Assembly: GCF_007741495.1 (NCBI RefSeq)
Contig: NZ_CP036262.1
Coordinates: forward strand, 6,820,001 to 6,884,000
Source: Roseimaritima multifibrata
GTDB taxonomy: Bacteria > Planctomycetota > Planctomycetia > Pirellulales > Pirellulaceae
Reading direction: 5' to 3'
DNA length: 64,000 nucleotides
In this document: in pieces, positions 11,845 through 20,955 of the stretch
Position numbering within the stretch: the first letter of the stretch is position 1
Layout: every line of letters begins with the position of its first letter
The notes under the pieces: generated by a model
What the model was told of the DNA's origin: nothing
Databases searched by the model: none
Seen by the model: the letters and a program-made list of their open reading frames with translations, nothing else
Translations under genes and position numbers: made by a program

Positions 11845-13470
11845 CTATTCGGAACTGGCTTCTAGGTAACGAATGGTTCCGGCGCGGTCGCCGGCGGGGC
11901 CTTCTAGTTTGGCCAAGACAACCACTTCCTTCCCAAGCCAGGAATCGACAGTGATATTGCTTTCTTCCCAGCCATCCAAAGGAACTTCGACGGGTTTACC
12001 GGAATCGGGCGACATCACAAGCACGATCTGATCGTCTCGTTTTTCCAGGACTCCGGATGCAAACAGGCCGTTGTGTTTCAGATCGCCACGAGCCACCCAG
12101 GGGCTGCCAAACCTAGCCATCAAAGAAAGCTGGTTGGTACTTCGCATGTCGGCAAATAGCTCCTCATAGCCTTGGCTGCTTGCAGGGTTTCCCTGTTCAC
12201 CAATTTGTGCCAAGGAGTAATAGAAATTCTTGAGCAGTTCGATCCGATCTTTCCCGGCTCCGGAAAAATCTGCCAGATCGACCGACAATGTTCGAGCTTG
12301 CACAATCGCAGCCTCCAGGTCGGTCCCTGGTGCTGCGACATCCGCGGGCGTTGGCGCTGGCAAATCATTGGAATTCGCATCGTCAGCGGCCATCTCCGCT
12401 TCGGCAGGCTGCGGCTGCACTTCTTCGGCGGGCATTTCGACTTCAGGAACACCCTCTCCCGCATCCGCGGTCTCCAGCGCCGGAGCCGTGACTTCGGGCA
12501 TCGTGACCTCCGGCATCGTCACTTCTGGCATTTCCACGTCGGCACCAAAGGAGGGCATCGCTAAATCGCCATCGGCGTCGACAACCTCGCTATCTGGTCC
12601 CCCGATCGTTTCCAATCCTTCGTTTCCGGTTTCTTCAACTCGAGGTTCGAAATGGTCGGTTTCCATTCCGGGATTCAAAGGTGGCAAATTTTCAGGCGGA
12701 GGCGTGCGCGGACGGGGAGAAGACGGCACGACGCCCGGGGCCGCTGCCGTTCGTGCGGGCTGCCCACCACTGCCATCAAAGGGCCAAAAACCAAAATTGA
12801 ACGTTTTAATTCCGGCAGCTTGCAGACCAAACAAGATGGCTCCGGTCAGCGGGATCGCCACGGCTCCGCCCAAAAACATCTGGATTATTGTCTTGACTGG
12901 CGAAGCCGACTTGCGACGGGGGCGAACCGACGATGTCGCTTCATACGAAGGAGTTACCATCCCCTCGGTTGGTTCCGACGGGTTATCGGCAAAGGAAAAG
13001 GAATCCTCCGCACCCTGGTCGGCACCCTCGTCCGAATCATCTTCCGCGTCGGCCCCCTGAGTCAGATCATCCGTCCCGTGGACGGGATCCCCGTAGTCGT
13101 CATCGGTTTCAATCCCTGGCGACCACTCCGAATCGGATTCCTCCTCATAGGTATCACTGGTCGTCGTATCGGAATTCAATCCGCCGAAGTCGCCCGTTCC
13201 GAAAGAATCCTCGGCAACATCCGCCGAGGCGTCGTAACGGCCGGCAACCGCCGCAGCCATCGAGGAGGAAGCGACAGCACTGACTGCCGCCATCGGGATC
13301 ACTTCGCCATCGGCACCGATCCATTCCACCATGGGTGGAATGTGACCACTCAATTCTTGGAACGAGTAAGTTTCTCGACACCATGGACAACGCGCCAACG
13401 CGTCCGCTGGCGGAGGAGAATCGGGGATCCGGATCTTTTCATTACAACGTGGACAGGCAGCTTCGCTCAT
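11845..13470 (-). CDS. Zinc-ribbon single-pass membrane protein with acidic/Pro-rich linkers
   Basis: 541 residues. The N-terminus is a small zinc-ribbon-like motif, C6-x2-C9 and C28-x2-C31 (CPRC...CPWC), as in MJ0042-type ribbons. A long acidic, Ser/Asp-rich low-complexity region follows, then one transmembrane segment (about residues 195-218, 'IIQMFLGGAVAIPLTGAILFG'). After a Pro-rich linker come pentapeptide repeats MPEVT (three in a row, near residue 325) and a C-terminal folded domain of about 130 residues with 'LLKNFYYSLAQIGEQGNPAS'. Function unknown; zinc-ribbon membrane proteins of this layout are common in planctomycetes. Confidence 0.75.
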   Translation of the reverse strand: MSEAACPRCNEKIRIPDSPPPADALARCPWCRETYSFQELSGHIPPMVEWIGADGEVIPMAAVSAVASSSMAAAVAGRYDASADVAEDSFGTGDFGGLNSDTTTSDTYEEESDSEWSPGIETDDDYGDPVHGTDDLTQGADAEDDSDEGADQGAEDSFSFADNPSEPTEGMVTPSYEATSSVRPRRKSASPVKTIIQMFLGGAVAIPLTGAILFGLQAAGIKTFNFGFWPFDGSGGQPARTAAAPGVVPSSPRPRTPPPENLPPLNPGMETDHFEPRVEETGNEGLETIGGPDSEVVDADGDLAMPSFGADVEMPEVTMPEVTMPEVTAPALETADAGEGVPEVEMPAEEVQPQPAEAEMAADDANSNDLPAPTPADVAAPGTDLEAAIVQARTLSVDLADFSGAGKDRIELLKNFYYSLAQIGEQGNPASSQGYEELFADMRSTNQLSLMARFGSPWVARGDLKHNGLFASGVLEKRDDQIVLVMSPDSGKPVEVPLDGWEESNITVDSWLGKEVVVLAKLEGPAGDRAGTIRYLEASSE

Positions 13471-13559
13471 CGATGAACTCAGACAGAGAGGACGGAAGAC
13501 GCCCCAATTATGGTCTCTCCAGACTTAAAAGTCAGCCTTTTACCTGCATCCCTGGCAAA

Positions 13560-14711
13560 CTATTCAAAGGAATGTTCGATCCAACCGCCCCCGAGGACCC
13601 GATTTCCGTCATAAATGACCGCAGCTTGCCCAGGAGCCACCCCCTCTTCAGGCTTATCAAAAACCACCCGCACTCGCTGCGATTCCGGATCCACGATGGT
13701 TGCGACAGCCGGTTTTGGGGGGCTGTTGTATCGAATCTGGACCTGGCAATCGATTGCGTCGCCCATCGCGGGGGTGTCGATTAACCAATTCATTTTCTCG
13801 GCCTCTAAACCGGCTCGCAGCAAAGCCTCACGCTCGCCCAGGACCACTCGGCACGTTTCCGGCTCGATCCGAATCACAAAGTGAGGCTCACCAAGCGCGA
13901 TTCCCAATCCTTTTCGCTGGCCGACAGTAAACGCTTCGAATCCGCGGTGCTGACCGACGACGGTCCCATCCAGTTTGACAAAATCGCCAGCCGTCGAAGG
14001 AGCCCCCTCGCCGCGACGACTACGAACAAAATCGGAATGGTGTCCACTGGTCACAAAACAGATTTCTTGGCTGTCTTTCTTTTGGGCAACGGACAACCCA
14101 ATTTCTCCAGCTAATTCGCGAATCTGTGGTTTCGTGTAACCGCCCACGGGAAGCATCATTTTTGACAATCGATCGCGGCGGATCCCATACAGCACGTAGG
14201 ACTGATCCTTTCCTTCATCCAACCCACGCAGCAGTTGGGGCTCCCCGGTCGGCCCTTCCTGCAATCGCGCGTAATGCCCTGTGGCGACAAAATCAGCTTG
14301 GACTCCGTCGGCATAGTCGAACAGACGCCCGAATTTGATCCAGTTGTTGCACTGCACACAGGGATTTGGAGTACGCCCTTGCAAATAATCGTCGACAAAG
14401 TAATCAACAATCCGGCGGAAATCACTTTCTAGATTTAACGCATAAAACGGGATCCCCAAGCGATCGGCAACTCGGCGGGCATCAGCCGCGTCGCTGGCGG
14501 TACAACACCCCTGCTTATGCCCTGCCCGCTCGACGACAGGCAGTCCCTTCGCGCCGCTAGATTTCTTTTGGTCTTCGACTCGGCAAGCTTCGGTCGATTC
14601 TTCACCATGGCGCATGAAGACCCCAATCACATCATGCCCTTCCTGGCACAACAGATGGGCCGCTGCACTTGAATCCACACCACCGCTCATCGCCAATACT
14701 ACACGTGCCAA
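13560..14711 (-). CDS. mnmA: tRNA-specific 2-thiouridylase
   Basis: 383 residues, normal length for MnmA, which installs the 2-thio group on U34 of Lys, Glu and Gln tRNAs using ATP and a sulfur relay. The PP-loop SGGVDSS is at residues 9-15. The two active-site cysteines lie in 'NPCVQCNNWIKF' and 'SQEICFV', and 'GQRKGLGIA' marks the central domain. The only start that includes the full PP-loop strand is TTG at 14711 (MARVVLAMSGG); no upstream in-frame ATG was found. It is divergent from prfB with a 170-bp shared promoter region. Confidence 0.95.
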   Translation of the reverse strand: MARVVLAMSGGVDSSAAAHLLCQEGHDVIGVFMRHGEESTEACRVEDQKKSSGAKGLPVVERAGHKQGCCTASDAADARRVADRLGIPFYALNLESDFRRIVDYFVDDYLQGRTPNPCVQCNNWIKFGRLFDYADGVQADFVATGHYARLQEGPTGEPQLLRGLDEGKDQSYVLYGIRRDRLSKMMLPVGGYTKPQIRELAGEIGLSVAQKKDSQEICFVTSGHHSDFVRSRRGEGAPSTAGDFVKLDGTVVGQHRGFEAFTVGQRKGLGIALGEPHFVIRIEPETCRVVLGEREALLRAGLEAEKMNWLIDTPAMGDAIDCQVQIRYNSPPKPAVATIVDPESQRVRVVFDKPEEGVAPGQAAVIYDGNRVLGGGWIEHSFE

Positions 14712-14881
14712 AAGAAATGACCCCCAGGTCAGTGATTTGAATCAAAACGGTCCAGAGAATACAGGCTGACCGAGACGCTACCTTCGCGACATAATACCTA
14801 TCGGCCTGTTATATTGACCTTACTCCCCTGGTCTGAAAACCCAAAAACCATAAATCCATTCTGAATCGGAAGCAAAATCAC

Positions 14882-15995
14882 ATGGATGCCGAGTTGATTC
14901 AACGTAGCAAAGAGATTTCCGAGCGTCTGGTGCAGCTACGAGACAGTCTTTGACTACTCCAGCAAAGCTGAAAAAATCAAACAGATCGAACTTCAGATGG
15001 GAGAGGCCGGATTCTGGGATAACTCAGAATCCGCTCAACAGACCGTCGGGACGTTAAAAAGCCTGAAAAGCATCGTCGACCCGACCAAAAGCCTAATCTC
15101 GGCGGTCGAGGATCTCGGTACGCTGATGGAAATGGCTGAGGAGGAACCCGAACTGATCGGGGAAATCCGTGAAGAGATCGATCGGCTAGAGGAATTGCTG
15201 GAAAGCCTGGAACTAAAGGCGTTGCTAAACGGCCCCAATGATGCCGCTGGCGCCCTCGTGACCATCAACGCCCGTGACGGCGGGACCGATGCCAATGACT
15301 GGGCGGATATGATGCTTCGCATGTATTCGGCATGGGCCGTCGCCCACGATTTCAAAATCGAATTGCTCGACCGTCATGACAACGAAGAAGCCGGGATCAA
15401 CCACGCCACGATCGCCGTCCGCGGGCCGATGGCCTACGGATACCTGAAAGGGGAAGAAGGAATCCATCGACTGGTTCGAATCAGCCCCTTCAACAGCGAA
15501 GGCAAACGTCAAACCAGCTTCGCTGCCGTCGACGTATCACCCGAAATCGACGATTCGTTTGATATCGACATCCAAGAAAAAGATGTTCGCGAAGACCGCT
15601 ACCGAGCGGGGGGTGCCGGTGGCCAGCACGTCAACAAAACCGACAGTGCAATCCGCCTGACGCATATCCCGACCAATACCGTGGTCCAGTGTCAGAACGA
15701 ACGAAGCCAGCACCAAAACCGAGCGACCGCTTGGAAGATGCTGCGAGCCAAAATGGCCCGAGTCGAAGAGATGAAACGCGAAGCCGAGCAGGCAACCCGA
15801 TACGCCAGCAAAGCCAGCACCGGATTCGGATCCCAGATCCGCAACTATTTCCTGCATCCCGACCAGCGTGTCAAAGACGCGCGAACGGGGCACCATGTCG
15901 GAAACTTCAATTCCGTCCTAGATGGCAGCGAACTGCAAGGCTTCTTCGATGCTTTCCTAAGATGGCGAGCCAAAGAGATGTCCGACGCCAGTTAA
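14882..15995 (+). CDS. prfB: Peptide chain release factor 2, programmed +1 frameshift
   Basis: RF2 recognises UGA/UAA and triggers peptide release. The reading frame starts at ATG 14882, runs 23 codons to CTT-TGA-C (14948-14954), and continues in the +1 frame from GAC at 14952 (DYSSKAEKIKQIELQ) into the main frame, giving about 370 residues. This is the classical RF2 autoregulatory site: low RF2 slows decoding of the in-frame UGA and favours slippage. The internal SD-like element upstream is weak here. The body shows the UGA-selective SPF tripeptide ('RISPFNSEGKRQTSF') and the catalytic GGQ ('AGGAGGQHVNKTDSA'). The UGA is not a mutation. Confidence 0.96.
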
Positions 15996-16052
15996 GCCTG
16001 GTTTCAGCGAACGGACCCCAAGTCAGTAAAGTCGTGACAAGAATGCGGCCGT

Positions 16053-16130
16053 AACCACCGTCTGGCGACGGTGGCTACGGCAGGCTCGCAGCGACGCTCG
16101 CCAGCGCGTGGACAGACCGGCAATACGTCA
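16053..16130 (+). repeat. Dispersed hairpin repeat A, copy 3
   Basis: Third copy: AACCACCGTCTGGCGACGGT followed by GGCTACGG, CAGCGACGCTCGCCAGCGCG and GTGGACAGACCGGCAATACG. It lies between the convergent ends of prfB and the hydroxyacid dehydrogenase gene. Confidence 0.85.
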
Positions 16131-16172
16131 TCGATACCGTTCACGTTCCGAGCGAAAGGCAATGCCCCCTCG

Positions 16173-17138
16173 CTACGAAACCGGATTCGGCAGCGGCTTG
16201 CCAGCTAACCCCGCCAAAATGTTTTCAGCGGCCAACCGAGCCATATCATCTCGGCTTTGCACGCTGGCACTTCCGATGTGCGGAGCGATCGTGCAGTTTT
16301 CTAACTGCACCAGACGGTGCGTTGGCGGCAACGGTTCCGGAGTCGTCACATCTAGCCCCGCCGCAAAAATTTTGCCGCCTTCAAGGGCATCCGCCAATGC
16401 CTCCTGATCGATCACATCCCCGCGGGCGGTGTTGACCAACACGGCATGGGGCTGCATCAATGCGAACTTCGTTTCGTCCAACAAATTGCGAGTCTGATCC
16501 GTCAGCGGGCAGTGCACCGAAACAAAATCGCTTTGCTGCAGCATTTCCGTCAACTGAACATGTTTTGCCCCCATCTGATCGGCATCCGGTTTAGCGGTCC
16601 TTGCCGTGTACAGGACCTTCATCCCCCACCCCCCCTGCAGTCGCTGTGCAACCGCAAGCCCGATCCGTCCCATTCCCAAGATACCAACTGTCTTTCCTCG
16701 CAAATCGACTCCTAGAAACCCCATCGGTTCCCAGGTCTTCCATTCGCCCTGTTTCACATTTTCGATCGCAGCTGGCAAACGACGCGCAGCTGCTAGCAAA
16801 AGCGTCACTGCTAAATCGGCTGTGGAATCGGTCAACACATCGGGCGTATTGCCAACGGCAACGCCACGTTCCTGAGCTGCAGAAACATCGATATTGTTAT
16901 ACCCAACGGCATAGTTGCTAACGACTTTGAAGCCACTTCCGGCCCGATCCAGCAATTCTCCATCGACCCCATCGCTCAACATCGAAAGAAGGCCGTTGCA
17001 TCCCGCCACGCGTTTTAGCAACTCATCACGGGGCGGAGGCATCTCGCCGGGCCAGACATCCACATCAGCGACGCGCTGAAGCATCTCGATTCCGACTTTT
17101 GGAATTTTACGGGTCACCAAGACTTTCGGACGACTCAT
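16173..17138 (-). CDS. D-2-hydroxyacid dehydrogenase (glyoxylate/hydroxypyruvate reductase type)
   Basis: 321 residues. Reduces 2-oxoacids, probably glyoxylate or hydroxypyruvate, with NAD(P)H. The NAD motif is 'VGILGMGRIGLAVA'; the catalytic triad is Arg in 'VNTARGDVID', Glu in 'DVTTPEPLPP' and His in 'APHIGSAS'. The N-terminal 'KVLVTRKIPKVGIEMLQ' is typical of the GyaR/GRHPR subgroup. ATG 17138 is preferred to the TTG three codons upstream. The substrate cannot be fixed from sequence alone. The gene ends just after repeat copy A3 and converges with prfB. Confidence 0.9.
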   Translation of the reverse strand: MSRPKVLVTRKIPKVGIEMLQRVADVDVWPGEMPPPRDELLKRVAGCNGLLSMLSDGVDGELLDRAGSGFKVVSNYAVGYNNIDVSAAQERGVAVGNTPDVLTDSTADLAVTLLLAAARRLPAAIENVKQGEWKTWEPMGFLGVDLRGKTVGILGMGRIGLAVAQRLQGGWGMKVLYTARTAKPDADQMGAKHVQLTEMLQQSDFVSVHCPLTDQTRNLLDETKFALMQPHAVLVNTARGDVIDQEALADALEGGKIFAAGLDVTTPEPLPPTHRLVQLENCTIAPHIGSASVQSRDDMARLAAENILAGLAGKPLPNPVS

Positions 17139-17268
17139 GAGGATCAAACCTGAGGGCTAGAGCGGAAAACAATGTCATTTCGTCCGCACCCACTTCGTTT
17201 GGGGCGCACGATTGGCAATAATAGTATTGAAGTCCTTTGGAACTTACCCGCTCGCGGAACAAATCACC

Positions 17269-18942
17269 ATGACATTGCTTCTTTCCTACCGTCCTTTGCT
17301 CTTTGCCTCACTGGCGTGGATTGCCCTCGCATTCGCCAGCCCCGCATTCGCCCAAAACGAGGGGCGGAGCGACCTTGATGAGGCGATGGTCAAACGGATC
17401 GATGCCCAGACCGCTCAAGACCTGCAAGAAGTCACGGCACTCCTCGAATCGGCAATTGCCAAAGGCCTTGACGAAGAGAACCAAGCTTTCGCTAACAAGA
17501 TGCTGGGCGCGGTTTCTTTGCAGAAGGGAAAAGCGATCGCCGAACAGATTCAGCAAGCAGGCGCTCGCGGTTTCCGCACGCTTCGCAACGAAGCGATCGA
17601 CGCTTTGGAAACGGCGGTTAAACACGACCCGACCCTTGCCGACGCTCACCTGCTAATCGCCCGCTTGAACATCTTGCCGGGCGGCAACAAAACCCGAGCT
17701 CGCCAAGCCGCCACCGCGGCGATTCAGCAGCTTGGCGACAATGACCGCCAACGTGCCGAAGCTTTGGTCCTGCGTGCATTGCTGCAAGACGACGATGCAG
17801 CACGCCTGGAAGACTTCGACCGCGCCATCAAAGCGGATCCGCAAAGCGTTCCCGCCCACCAAGGCCGCGCGATGCTGCGAATGCAAAATGGCGACACCGA
17901 AGCCGCTCTGGAAGACATGCAAAAACTGCTCGAACTGACTCCAGAAAATTCCGCCGTGGTCACCGAAGCGGTCCGTGCCCTGCTCCGCCTGGAACGCATC
18001 GACGAAGCGGAAAAGATGTTGTCCGATGCACTCTCCGACCAACCGCGTGGCGAACTGTATCGACTGCGAGCGGTGATCTACCAGTCGCAAGGCAAAACCG
18101 ACGATGCACTGGAAGACCTAACCAAAGCCCTCACGCTAGACAAACGCGATTTCGCAGCCCTGCTAATGCGTGCTGAAATCCTGCTCGGCCAAGATGACGC
18201 GAAGGGAGCCCGTCGCGATGTTGTTGAAGCCCTCAAGATTCAGCCCAACAGCGTCCAAGGAATCATGATGCGGAGCATGTTGGCTGTCGAAGAAGGACGC
18301 ATGGCCGACGCCATCAACGACATGCAACTACTTGTTGCTTCGGTGCCTGACAACACAGCGTTCGCACTACAACTTGCAAATTACTTCCAACTGGATAACC
18401 GACCACGTCGAGCGATTGACGTTATCGATACGGTTCTTAAACGCGAACCGGACAACTGGCGTGCCTTGCGAATGCGAGCCGATGCTCAACTGAGCACCAG
18501 CGAACATGACAAAGCGGTTGCCGATTACTCCAAAGCGCTTGAAACCATCAACAAAGAAGAAAACCAAGAAGGACTAGAAGCAAGTAAATCAGGGATCCTG
18601 AACAACTTGGCTTGGGTCCTGGCAACCTCGCCCGACGAATCGCTTCGCAATGGGGAACGAGCCGTCGAACTGGCTAACGAAGCTTGCGAACTGACGGAAT
18701 TCAAGGAAGCTCACATCCTCAGCACCCTTGCCGCAGCCTACGCCGAAACCGGGGACTTCGAAAAAGCTCGCGAGTGGTCGGAAAAAGCTGTCGCCGCAGG
18801 AACCAAAGACGAAAACGAACAGCTAGACCAATTGAAATTGGAACTGGAAAGCTACAAGAAGGACACGCCCTGGCGAGAGAAACAGGATGTCCAAGAAAAC
18901 GCCGTCCCGATTCTTTCGCCTGAAGACATCATCGATACTTGA
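17269..18942 (+). CDS. Exported tetratricopeptide repeat protein
   Basis: 557 residues with a clear signal peptide (MTLLLSYRPLLFASLAWIALAFASPAFA) directly after ATG 17269; a longer frame from 17212 is less likely. From about residue 70 the sequence is a chain of 34-residue TPR units (e.g. 'AALEDMQKLLELTPENSAVV', 'DALEDLTKALTLDKRDFAAL', 'KAVADYSKALETINKEENQE'), roughly ten in all, forming a protein-binding superhelix in the periplasm. No catalytic domain is seen. A hairpin follows the stop codon. Confidence 0.85.
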   Translation: MTLLLSYRPLLFASLAWIALAFASPAFAQNEGRSDLDEAMVKRIDAQTAQDLQEVTALLESAIAKGLDEENQAFANKMLGAVSLQKGKAIAEQIQQAGARGFRTLRNEAIDALETAVKHDPTLADAHLLIARLNILPGGNKTRARQAATAAIQQLGDNDRQRAEALVLRALLQDDDAARLEDFDRAIKADPQSVPAHQGRAMLRMQNGDTEAALEDMQKLLELTPENSAVVTEAVRALLRLERIDEAEKMLSDALSDQPRGELYRLRAVIYQSQGKTDDALEDLTKALTLDKRDFAALLMRAEILLGQDDAKGARRDVVEALKIQPNSVQGIMMRSMLAVEEGRMADAINDMQLLVASVPDNTAFALQLANYFQLDNRPRRAIDVIDTVLKREPDNWRALRMRADAQLSTSEHDKAVADYSKALETINKEENQEGLEASKSGILNNLAWVLATSPDESLRNGERAVELANEACELTEFKEAHILSTLAAAYAETGDFEKAREWSEKAVAAGTKDENEQLDQLKLELESYKKDTPWREKQDVQENAVPILSPEDIIDT

Positions 18943-18967
18943 TCCGCAGGCTGTCTTAAAAATCGCT

Positions 18968-18987
18968 CCCAGAGCAACCGCTCTGGG
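18968..18987 (+). terminator. Stem-loop after the TPR gene (possible terminator)
   Basis: CCCAGAGC-AACC-GCTCTGGG, an 8-bp perfect stem 26 nt after the stop codon. Only ATTT follows, so it may be a weak or factor-dependent terminator. Confidence 0.5.
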
Positions 18988-19023
18988 ATTTCGCCCTACG
19001 AAAAACTCCGCAGACCCTCGCCC

Positions 19024-19926
19024 ATGGATTCCGCTGCCTCATGGCGATCCGAGTACCCGTTTCCGTCAAACTGGATCGACCTGGATGGCCATCGCTACCA
19101 TTACATCGATGTTGGTGAAGGAGAGCAAACGGTCCTTGCCGTCCATGGCAATCCGACTTGGAGTTTTTACTATCGAGCGTTAGCAACGCAGTTACCGCAA
19201 TCGATGTCGGATGTGGGGACATGTCGCGTTGTCGCCAGTGACCATATGGGCTGTGGGCTAAGCGACAAACCGCAACATTACCCGTATCAGCTGACGCAGC
19301 ACCGCGACAATTTGCTGCGTCTGATCGAGCATCTTGATCTAAAAAATGTGATCCTGGTCGCGCACGACTGGGGAGGCGCAATCGGGCTTTCTGCTGCGGT
19401 CGAACAACCGGAACGCTTCTCCGGATTGGTGCTGCTAAACACGGCCGCCTTTCCGCCGCCCTATATTCCTCGACGAATCTCGGTTTGTAGATTCCCTTTA
19501 CTGGGCACGCTGGCGCTCCGCGGCGCCAATGCCTTCTCGCGAGCGGCGATCACGATGGCGGTTGACCGTCGTCCCCTAAGCGATATCGCTGCAGCCGGTC
19601 TGCTGGCTCCGTATGACAACTGGCACAACCGCGTCGCGGTAAATGCCTTCGTCAAAGACATTCCAATGAACCGATCCCACCCGACTTATGCACCGCTTGA
19701 GAAACTAGAGAAAGACCTAGCGAAGCTAAGCCACCTGCCAGCACGCCTGGTGTGGGGGATGAAGGACTGGTGCTTCCGCCCGGAATGTCTCGATCGTCTG
19801 CAAGAGGCTCTTCCCTTGGCCCAAGCCACCAAACTGGCCGACGTTGGTCATTACGTGATGGAAGAATCGCCTGAGGATGTGATCGAAGCCGTTCGTTCGC
19901 TGCAACGCGAAAAGTCGTGTGTCTGA
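19024..19926 (+). CDS. Alpha/beta hydrolase, haloalkane-dehalogenase/OleB-like
   Basis: 300 residues of the haloalkane dehalogenase branch of alpha/beta hydrolases. The oxyanion motif is 'HGNPTWSFYYR'. The nucleophile elbow 'VAHDWGGAIG' has Asp in place of Ser, as in dehalogenases and in OleB beta-lactone decarboxylases. An acid residue is likely in 'WGMKDWCF' and the catalytic His in 'VGHYVMEE'. No oleA, oleC or oleD gene is in the window, so dehalogenase versus OleB-type activity is open. The stop overlaps the GTG of the next gene by 8 bp, indicating co-translation. Confidence 0.8.
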   Translation: MDSAASWRSEYPFPSNWIDLDGHRYHYIDVGEGEQTVLAVHGNPTWSFYYRALATQLPQSMSDVGTCRVVASDHMGCGLSDKPQHYPYQLTQHRDNLLRLIEHLDLKNVILVAHDWGGAIGLSAAVEQPERFSGLVLLNTAAFPPPYIPRRISVCRFPLLGTLALRGANAFSRAAITMAVDRRPLSDIAAAGLLAPYDNWHNRVAVNAFVKDIPMNRSHPTYAPLEKLEKDLAKLSHLPARLVWGMKDWCFRPECLDRLQEALPLAQATKLADVGHYVMEESPEDVIEAVRSLQREKSCV

Positions 19927-20827
19927 TCCCCTGAACGCACTCCGCAGCAGCATCCATTCGGATGCCGACCGGGTTCGCTGGGCATGTATCCTGGAAGCGA
20001 CCGCTCCCAAGGCTGGCAACGTCTACCCGGGCGTCGGTTTTTCCGACCTGCAGTATGCCGATTTTGTCGCAGCGGCCGACGCGATTGCTCCCTGCTTTGC
20101 AAACGGGGAACCATCCTCTGAACGGTCCCTGCTCCGCTGCGGAAAATTGATCCTGAACGCGGTGACCGCGACCCAGTTGGCCTGCAACACCAACGTTAAT
20201 CTGGGAATCATTCTGCTGCTGGCACCTCTTTCGATTGCACGGCAGACGTTTTCTCAAATCGAAGAAATTCCTGCCGGGCAACTGCAGGTTTCCGTTGCCC
20301 AGGTTTTGCAAGATTTGAACACCGCGGACACCGCCGATGTTTATGCTGCCATCCAACTGGCGAAACCGGGCGGCATGGACGACCGACGGATGCAAGCTTC
20401 CGAATCGATGGACGTACGACACGCCAGGGCCGCCAGCAAAGAGATGCCAGATCTGCTTACGGCCATGCGGTCCGCTGCCGATCGCGACCGAATCGCCTTG
20501 CAATATGCCGACGGATTCGAAGACATTTTGAGCGACAAACTAGTGGGCACCCTGGACCGATCGATCCGCAAATGCGGCGACATCCTTTGCGGCATCCAGC
20601 GGGCTCAAATCGAAATCCTAGCGGAACAACCTGATTCCTTAATCGCACGCAAAGCGGGACAAGAGATCGCCCGTGAGGCACAACAACGGGCGGGCGATGT
20701 GATTGACAAAAACCATTCACCAAAGGCCTGGCAATCCTTCGACCAGTGGCTCCGGGCCGATGGCAACCAACGCAACCCAGGAACCACAGCAGACCTCTTA
20801 GCCGCCGCACTATGGGTACTGCTGTAA
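19919..20827 (+). CDS. CitG-like triphosphoribosyl-dephospho-CoA synthase family protein
   Basis: 302 residues. The CitG/MdcB family makes 2'-(5''-triphosphoribosyl)-3'-dephospho-CoA from ATP and dephospho-CoA; conserved stretches are 'EATAPKAGNVYPGVGFSD' near the N-terminus and 'TQLACNTNVNLGIILLLAPL' in the middle. No citrate or malonate lyase genes lie nearby. Planctomycetes and methylotrophs carry a CitG homologue associated with tetrahydromethanopterin C1 metabolism, so that pathway is a plausible alternative (inference). Start is GTG 19919, overlapping the hydrolase stop. Confidence 0.8.
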   Translation: MSDPLNALRSSIHSDADRVRWACILEATAPKAGNVYPGVGFSDLQYADFVAAADAIAPCFANGEPSSERSLLRCGKLILNAVTATQLACNTNVNLGIILLLAPLSIARQTFSQIEEIPAGQLQVSVAQVLQDLNTADTADVYAAIQLAKPGGMDDRRMQASESMDVRHARAASKEMPDLLTAMRSAADRDRIALQYADGFEDILSDKLVGTLDRSIRKCGDILCGIQRAQIEILAEQPDSLIARKAGQEIAREAQQRAGDVIDKNHSPKAWQSFDQWLRADGNQRNPGTTADLLAAALWVLL

Positions 20828-20892
20828 AAACCTAGCCTCGTCTCTCGGAACGAAGAAATCACAAATGACGATTTCCGAGCGGAGAAAGATTG

Positions 20893-20952
20893 TAGCCTTT
20901 CGCTCCGCGAAAGTTGCTTTAAGAGAGCGTTCTTTCGCCGAGCAAAAGGCGA
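20893..20952 (+). repeat. Dispersed repeat B, copy 1
   Basis: TTGTAGCCTTTCGCTCCGCG, then AAAGTTGCTTT and GTTCTTTCGCC; contains a CTTTCG/CGAAAG stem. A matching copy is at 58598-58655. Intergenic, between convergent genes. Confidence 0.75.
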
Positions 20953-20955
20953 CAC

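Noticed and set aside
12230-13060. Long open frame antisense to the zinc-ribbon protein
   Set aside because: It mirrors the biased codons of the real gene on the other strand and encodes low-complexity Ser/Ala-rich sequence.
14882-14996. prfB as a pseudogene because of the in-frame TGA
   Set aside because: The stop is embedded in the canonical CTT-TGA-C shift site and the frame continues correctly after +1 slippage.
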